Positions 13,266 through 17,157 of a stretch of DNA of 17,157 nt are shown piece by piece (the first letter of the stretch is position 1; the number at the start of each line of letters is the position of its first letter). Source of the DNA: Syntrophorhabdaceae bacterium (GTDB lineage Bacteria > Desulfobacterota > Syntrophorhabdia > Syntrophorhabdales > Syntrophorhabdaceae). Both the position numbers and the translations under genes were made by a program. The notes beneath the pieces were generated by a model. It saw nothing but the letters and a program-made list of their open reading frames with translations, did not search any database and was not told the origin of the DNA. The stretch is taken from contig JAOAHW010000113.1 of assembly GCA_026415015.1 (NCBI GenBank), positions 1 through 17,157 on the forward strand, read 5' to 3'.

Positions 13266-13933
13266 ATGATCTTAAAGACTCCATTGATATTATAAAGACA
13301 AAGATCAGAGATGCCTCTATACGGTCAGGGAGGACTGAAGATGATGTGCTCTTGATAGGGGTCACAAAGAATGTGGATTTAGAGAGGATTAGACAGGCCT
13401 ATAATTATGGTATACGAGACTTTGGTGAAAACTATGTCCAGGAGGCAAGAAAAAAGATAGAGGCATTCACTGAAGGGGCAACCTGGCATATGATAGGTCA
13501 TATCCAGACCAACAAGATAAAATACATATCCCGGTTGTTCCAATGGGTTCATTCAGTAGACCGATTAGAGGTCCTTGAGATATTAAATAGATATGGTAGA
13601 GAGATGAAGGTCTTATTCGAGCTCAATATCTCAGGGGAGCAGTCAAAACACGGGGCATCACAGGATGATGTAAAAAGGATACTGGAGAAGGTAAGGACGT
13701 TTGAATTTATTGAACCTTTAGGCCTTATGACCATGGCGCCCTATGTGGAAAACCCTGAGGATGTGAGGTGGATATTCAGAAGGATGAGGGAGATGCTTAC
13801 AGAGTTAAACAAAGAGTTTGGTCTTAATATGAAGGAGCTGTCTATGGGCATGTCCTCTGATTTTGAGGTGGCCATAGAGGAGGGCTCAACTATGGTGAGG
13901 ATAGGGACTGCCATATTCGGGGAGAGACATTGA
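13262..13933 (+). CDS. yggS: YggS/PROSC-family PLP homeostasis protein
   Basis: A 223-residue single-domain PLP-binding TIM barrel of normal length. YggS proteins bind pyridoxal 5'-phosphate and keep the free PLP pool in balance; no enzymatic reaction is established. The PLP lysine is K36 in LIGVTKNV, where the family usually has VSKTxP. RDFGENYVQEA, WHMIGHIQTNK, HSVDR, LMTMAP and the phosphate-binding LSMGMSSDFEVAIEEGSTMVRIG are all intact. The start is GTG at 13262, inside the maf stop (GTGA overlap), which suggests coupled translation. PLP balance fits an operon that also encodes LysA, a PLP enzyme. The stop overlaps argH by 4 nt. Confidence 0.93.
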   Translation: MNDLKDSIDIIKTKIRDASIRSGRTEDDVLLIGVTKNVDLERIRQAYNYGIRDFGENYVQEARKKIEAFTEGATWHMIGHIQTNKIKYISRLFQWVHSVDRLEVLEILNRYGREMKVLFELNISGEQSKHGASQDDVKRILEKVRTFEFIEPLGLMTMAPYVENPEDVRWIFRRMREMLTELNKEFGLNMKELSMGMSSDFEVAIEEGSTMVRIGTAIFGERH

Positions 13934-15306
13934 AGCTCTGGGACGGTAGATTCAAGGAGAAGACAGACCCGATAATGGAGAGGTTTAGTGCCTCTATATA
14001 CTTTGACTGGATCCTTTTCAGGCATGACATAGAAGGCAGTAAGGCCCATGCAGATATGCTTGAAAAGATAGGGATTCTTAACCGTCAGGAGAGGGATGCC
14101 ATAAAAGATGGCCTGGACAGGATAAAAGAAGAGATAGAAAAAGGAGAGTTTCCATTCTCTAACAGCCTTGAGGATATCCATATGCACATAGAGTCAAGGC
14201 TTATAGAGATGATAGGTGATGTAGGGAGAAAGCTCCATACAGGCAGGAGCAGAAACGACCAGGTCTGTCTTGACATGAGGTTGTTTTTAAAAGAAAGGCT
14301 CATGGAGATTGAAAAAAACCTTTTGAATCTCATGGGGATTATAATAGATAGGGCTCAAAAGGAAAAAGAGGCCATCATGCCAGGTTACACCCACATGCAG
14401 AGGGCGCAGGTGGTAACCTTTGGTCATTACATCATGGCATATTATTTCATGCTCAAGAGGGATATGGAGCGTCTGAAAGACATGAGAAAAAAATTAGATG
14501 TCCTACCCCTTGGAAGCGGTGCATTAGCAGGCTCTACAATCCCCTTGGACAGGGAATATGTAAAGGAGAGGCTGGGATTTTCAGACATATCAGAAAATAG
14601 CATGGATACAGTATCTGACAGGGATTTCTGCCTTGATGCATTATACTCCATGGCCATGATCATGCTCCACTTGAGTAGGTTATCTGAGGATATGATCATA
14701 TTTTCAACCCAGGAGTTTTCATTTGTGAACCTACCTGATAGCCTCTGCACAGGCAGCAGCCTCATGCCCCACAAGAAAAACCCTGATTCCCTAGAATTGA
14801 TAAGGGGAAAGACAAGCCGTGTTATAGGTGACCTCTTCAGTCTTTTTACACTCATGAAGGGCCTGCCTATGACATATAATAGGGATATGCAGGAGGACAA
14901 AGAACCGCTTTTTCATGCCATTGACACTGTTACAGAATCCCTTGTTATAATGGGGCTTTGCATAAAGGAAATGGCTATAAACACACAAAAGATGCACGAT
15001 GCTGTCTACAGCAGTTATATGCCTGCTGTAGAGATGACAGAATACCTTGTTTTGAAGGGTATACCATTCAGGGATGCCCATGCCATAGTAGGCAAGATGG
15101 TCAGGGAGTGTGAAAACAGAGGTATACCCCTTTATAAGATGGATATAGATGATATGAGGCTCTTCTCTTCTGTATTTGAAGGTGATGTCTATGAATATAT
15201 AGAGCCAAGAAATATCATAAGGAACAGAAAGACAAAGGGGGCAGCATCCCTTGATGAACTGGAGAGAATAATTGAGAGAGAAAAGGCTTATCTTAATTCT
15301 TTTTAG
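13930..15306 (+). CDS. argH: Argininosuccinate lyase
   Basis: A 458-residue member of the fumarase/aspartase superfamily, close to the usual 455-470. It splits argininosuccinate to arginine and fumarate, the last step of arginine synthesis, as a cytoplasmic homotetramer. KLWDGRF (family KLWGGRF), LHTGRSRNDQV, GYTHMQRAQ and the signature GSSLMPHKKNPD on the catalytic serine loop are present; the C-terminal ends normally. The start is TTG at 13930, overlapping the yggS stop (TTGA), with GGGGAGAG just upstream; this gives the expected N-terminus. Its 3' end overlaps the lipoprotein gene by 35 nt. Clustering with lysA is common in Gram-negative bacteria. Confidence 0.96.
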   Translation: MKLWDGRFKEKTDPIMERFSASIYFDWILFRHDIEGSKAHADMLEKIGILNRQERDAIKDGLDRIKEEIEKGEFPFSNSLEDIHMHIESRLIEMIGDVGRKLHTGRSRNDQVCLDMRLFLKERLMEIEKNLLNLMGIIIDRAQKEKEAIMPGYTHMQRAQVVTFGHYIMAYYFMLKRDMERLKDMRKKLDVLPLGSGALAGSTIPLDREYVKERLGFSDISENSMDTVSDRDFCLDALYSMAMIMLHLSRLSEDMIIFSTQEFSFVNLPDSLCTGSSLMPHKKNPDSLELIRGKTSRVIGDLFSLFTLMKGLPMTYNRDMQEDKEPLFHAIDTVTESLVIMGLCIKEMAINTQKMHDAVYSSYMPAVEMTEYLVLKGIPFRDAHAIVGKMVRECENRGIPLYKMDIDDMRLFSSVFEGDVYEYIEPRNIIRNRKTKGAASLDELERIIEREKAYLNSF

Positions 15307-16273
15307 TGTTGCCCTCTTTTTAACAGCCCTATCTTGTGGAAAAAAGGGGGACCCCATACCAAAGGGGTTGCCAATACCAGAAGACATTAAGGACCTTTCC
15401 GGAGAGATAAAAGATGGGGTCCTATTTCTGTCCTTCACTATACCTAAAAGCAATAAAGATGGCACAGAGATAAAGAACCTTGAGGGTTTTAGGGTATATA
15501 AGGGCTGTAACGGCTGTATTGGTGCCTTTGAGATGTTCAGGGACATAAAGATAGATTCAAGGCATGGCTTTACAATATATGGGGGAAGGCTTTATCTCTT
15601 TGACGATGACCTGAAAAAAGGACAGTCTTATTCCTATAAGGTTATCCCATATACAAAGGCTATGGTAAGGGGCAATGAATCGAATGTCTTCACTATAAAA
15701 TGGGAGGCCACACCAGAGGCACCATCAGGTCTATCTGTAAAAGAAGATGATGAGTCTGTGGAGCTTCAATGGAAGAGAGAGGAAGGTGTTTTATACAATA
15801 TCTATAGAAGGGATAACGATACATACCCCCTTTTCCCCTTGAATGATAGGCCACTTATATCACCATCATACAGGGATACAGGGCTTATAAATAACAAGCG
15901 ATACATATATGAGATAAGGGCTGTTAAGGAAAGCCATGGTATATTATGGGAGGGGGTAGGGGCAAAGATTGAGGCAACCCCTAAGGATAAGACACCACCA
16001 GGTATACCAATAGATGTCAAGGCAGAAAAAAGGGATAAGGTTGTTAGCCTGACATGGAGGCAACAGACAGAAAAAGATCTAAAAGGTTATCACGTCTACA
16101 GGATAGATGGAGGTATAGTAAAGAGGCTTACAGGAGAACCTATAAAGGAAAATAAATACATAGATGATAAGATCCCTGATAGCCGCTATATTTCATATTA
16201 TGTCACATCTGTTGATATAAATGGTAATGAGAGCGAACCCTCCCAGGAACGGATAATAATGCTAAAGGATTAA
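15272..16273 (+). CDS. Fibronectin type III lipoprotein with an LptM-like N-terminus
   Basis: A 333-residue predicted lipoprotein. A charged start (MREKR), a hydrophobic core and TALSC give a lipidation site at C22. The mature start CGKKGDPIP resembles LptM (YifL), which begins CGxKGPLYxP and aids LptD assembly in E. coli. About three FN3-like beta domains follow (roughly 33-145, 146-240, 241-333), with FRVYKG, YNIYRRD and YHVYRID strands and YYVTSVDINGNESEPS typical of FN3. C79 and C82 form a CxxC. LptM homologues are normally short and lie beside lysA, as here; whether this is a true LptM with added domains is inference. The TTG start is 7 nt after GGAG (15261-15264). It overlaps argH by 35 nt; lysA starts 3 nt after its stop. 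Confidence 0.8.
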   Translation: MREKRLILILFSVALFLTALSCGKKGDPIPKGLPIPEDIKDLSGEIKDGVLFLSFTIPKSNKDGTEIKNLEGFRVYKGCNGCIGAFEMFRDIKIDSRHGFTIYGGRLYLFDDDLKKGQSYSYKVIPYTKAMVRGNESNVFTIKWEATPEAPSGLSVKEDDESVELQWKREEGVLYNIYRRDNDTYPLFPLNDRPLISPSYRDTGLINNKRYIYEIRAVKESHGILWEGVGAKIEATPKDKTPPGIPIDVKAEKRDKVVSLTWRQQTEKDLKGYHVYRIDGGIVKRLTGEPIKENKYIDDKIPDSRYISYYVTSVDINGNESEPSQERIIMLKD

Positions 16274-16276
16274 GAC

Positions 16277-17138
16277 ATGAATTATTTCCATTACAAAGAC
16301 AGTGAACTATACTGCGAAGACCTACCAGTTGCCGAGATTGTAAAAAAGACAGGTACACCTGTATATATTTACAGCTACAAGACACTAAAGAGGCATTTTG
16401 AGGTGTTTGATGGTGCCTTCAGGGGACTGCCCCATATGGTCTGTTATTCCTGTAAGGCCAATTCAAATGTATCCATAATAGCTGTATTTGGGAGGCTTGG
16501 AGGGGGTGCAGATATAGTGTCTGGCGGTGAGTTGTTTAGGGCCTCTGTAGCTGGTATACCGCCTGAGAGGATTGTATATTCAGGTGTGGGAAAGACAAAG
16601 GAGGAGATAAAAGACGCAGTTAGGTCAGACATCCTTATGATTAATATAGAGTCAGAGGGTGAGCTTAATCTGATTTCAAAGATAGCAGAGCAGATGAAAA
16701 AGGAGGTCAGGGTATCCATAAGGGTTAACCCACAGATTGACCCCAAGACACACCCTTATATAACTACTGGATTAAAGAAGAACAAATTCGGGATTATATG
16801 GGAGGATGCCTTGAGGCTTTACAAAGATATGGCAAGGCACAGGTACCTCTCACCGATAGGTGTATCATCCCATATAGGTTCCCAGATACTTGAGCTTTCA
16901 CCTTTTATAGAAGCAGTGAGGTCCTTGAAAGACATGGTCTATAAGCTAAGGGACATGGGTATAGGTATAAGGTATCTTGATATAGGTGGCGGCCTTGGTA
17001 TAACCTATAAGGATGAGGCTGCACCACACCCAGAAGAATACGCAGAGGCAATAAAGGGAGAGCTAAAAGACACAGGCACCATCCTAATACTTGAGCCGGG
17101 GAGGGTCCTTGTTGGGAATAGCGGTATCTTTGTTATAG
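16277..17138 (+). CDS. lysA: Diaminopimelate decarboxylase, N-terminal ~287 residues (3' truncated)
   Basis: A fold-type III PLP enzyme that decarboxylates meso-diaminopimelate to lysine, the last step of that pathway. K60 in YSCKANSN (codon 16454-16456) is the PLP-linked lysine. GADIVSGGEL, SGVGKTKEEI, IRVNPQIDP, KFGI, SHIGSQ, DIGGGLGITY and the EPGR motif are intact. About 130 C-terminal residues, including the barrel-closing Cys and substrate-binding part, lie beyond the contig end. Translating on gives AVSYTHL, which is adapter. AAGGA lies 7 nt before the ATG and 3 nt separate it from the lipoprotein gene. In related clusters dapF or dapA would follow. Confidence 0.96.
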
Positions 17139-17157
17139 CTGTCTCTTATACACATCT
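17139..17157 (-). other. Tn5/Nextera mosaic-end adapter (artefact)
   Basis: The last 19 bases, CTGTCTCTTATACACATCT, are the exact reverse complement of the mosaic end at 1-19. The lysA frame reads through it as VSYTHL, a frequent false tail on metagenomic proteins. Confidence 0.97.

Noticed and set aside
15272..15306. Assembly error joining argH and the lipoprotein
   Set aside because: argH ends at its usual place and the lipoprotein has a ribosome site, start and signal peptide inside the overlap; both are normal.
14791..15546. 251-codon minus-strand open frame across the argH end and the lipoprotein start
   Set aside because: It is antisense to two well-supported genes, crosses their boundary and shows no recognisable domain.
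1..17157. CRISPR array, tRNA, rRNA, transposase or prophage genes
   Set aside because: No regularly spaced repeats, no cloverleaf or rRNA-like sequence and no integrase or transposase reading frame were seen.

Overview
This is a short metagenomic or draft-genome contig from a diderm (Gram-negative) bacterium. The first 19 and last 19 bases are the Tn5/Nextera mosaic end and its reverse complement, so both ends are library adapter and the true sequence is about 20-17138. ADP-heptose (LPS core) genes and an LptM-like lipoprotein point to an outer membrane. Coding is dense, GC is moderate (low forties by eye), Arg is mostly AGA/AGG and Ile often ATA, and 6 of 14 starts are GTG or TTG. A Nitrospirota or Desulfobacterota-like lineage would fit, but that is a guess from gene content and codon style.

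Left part (20-4867): the 3' end of the heptose-7-phosphate kinase gene overlaps the separate cytidylyltransferase gene (both +). Converging on them is a minus-strand run: an SGNH-hydrolase-like membrane protein, HisF without a neighbouring HisH, an M29 aminopeptidase with all metal ligands, and a small cytoplasmic ankyrin-repeat protein.

Middle (4868-11774): a 1400-residue plus-strand protein has about 900 residues of unrecognised, probably helical sequence followed by a PPDK-type ATP-grasp domain and a phosphohistidine domain. It ends there, with no PEP/pyruvate barrel. It converges on a divergent 423-residue GAPDH homologue. Next is a secreted protein whose mature N-terminus starts Cys-x-Cys, as in TIMP/netrin (NTR) domains.

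Right part (11775-17138): a divergent promoter region carries two TTGACA -35 boxes as the arms of a perfect 9-bp inverted repeat. It serves the NTR-like gene and a sulfite-oxidase-fold protein in which Ser replaces the molybdenum-binding Cys. Then comes a compact operon, maf - yggS - argH - FN3 lipoprotein - lysA (truncated), with 4-nt, 4-nt and 35-nt overlaps and one 3-nt gap. It covers nucleotide-pool cleaning, PLP homeostasis, arginine and lysine/DAP synthesis. The lipoprotein sits where lptM often lies (next to lysA) and begins like LptM.

Intergenic gaps are all under 180 bp. Three hold copies of a TTTGAGACCT...AGGTCTC hairpin repeat, one a heptamer tandem repeat, and one a CTCTGTGG-type repeat. 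I saw no tRNA, rRNA, CRISPR array or transposase. The best candidate for undescribed biology is the 1400-residue kinase-like protein; the Ser-for-Cys molybdo-protein and the LptM-FN3 lipoprotein are secondary leads.
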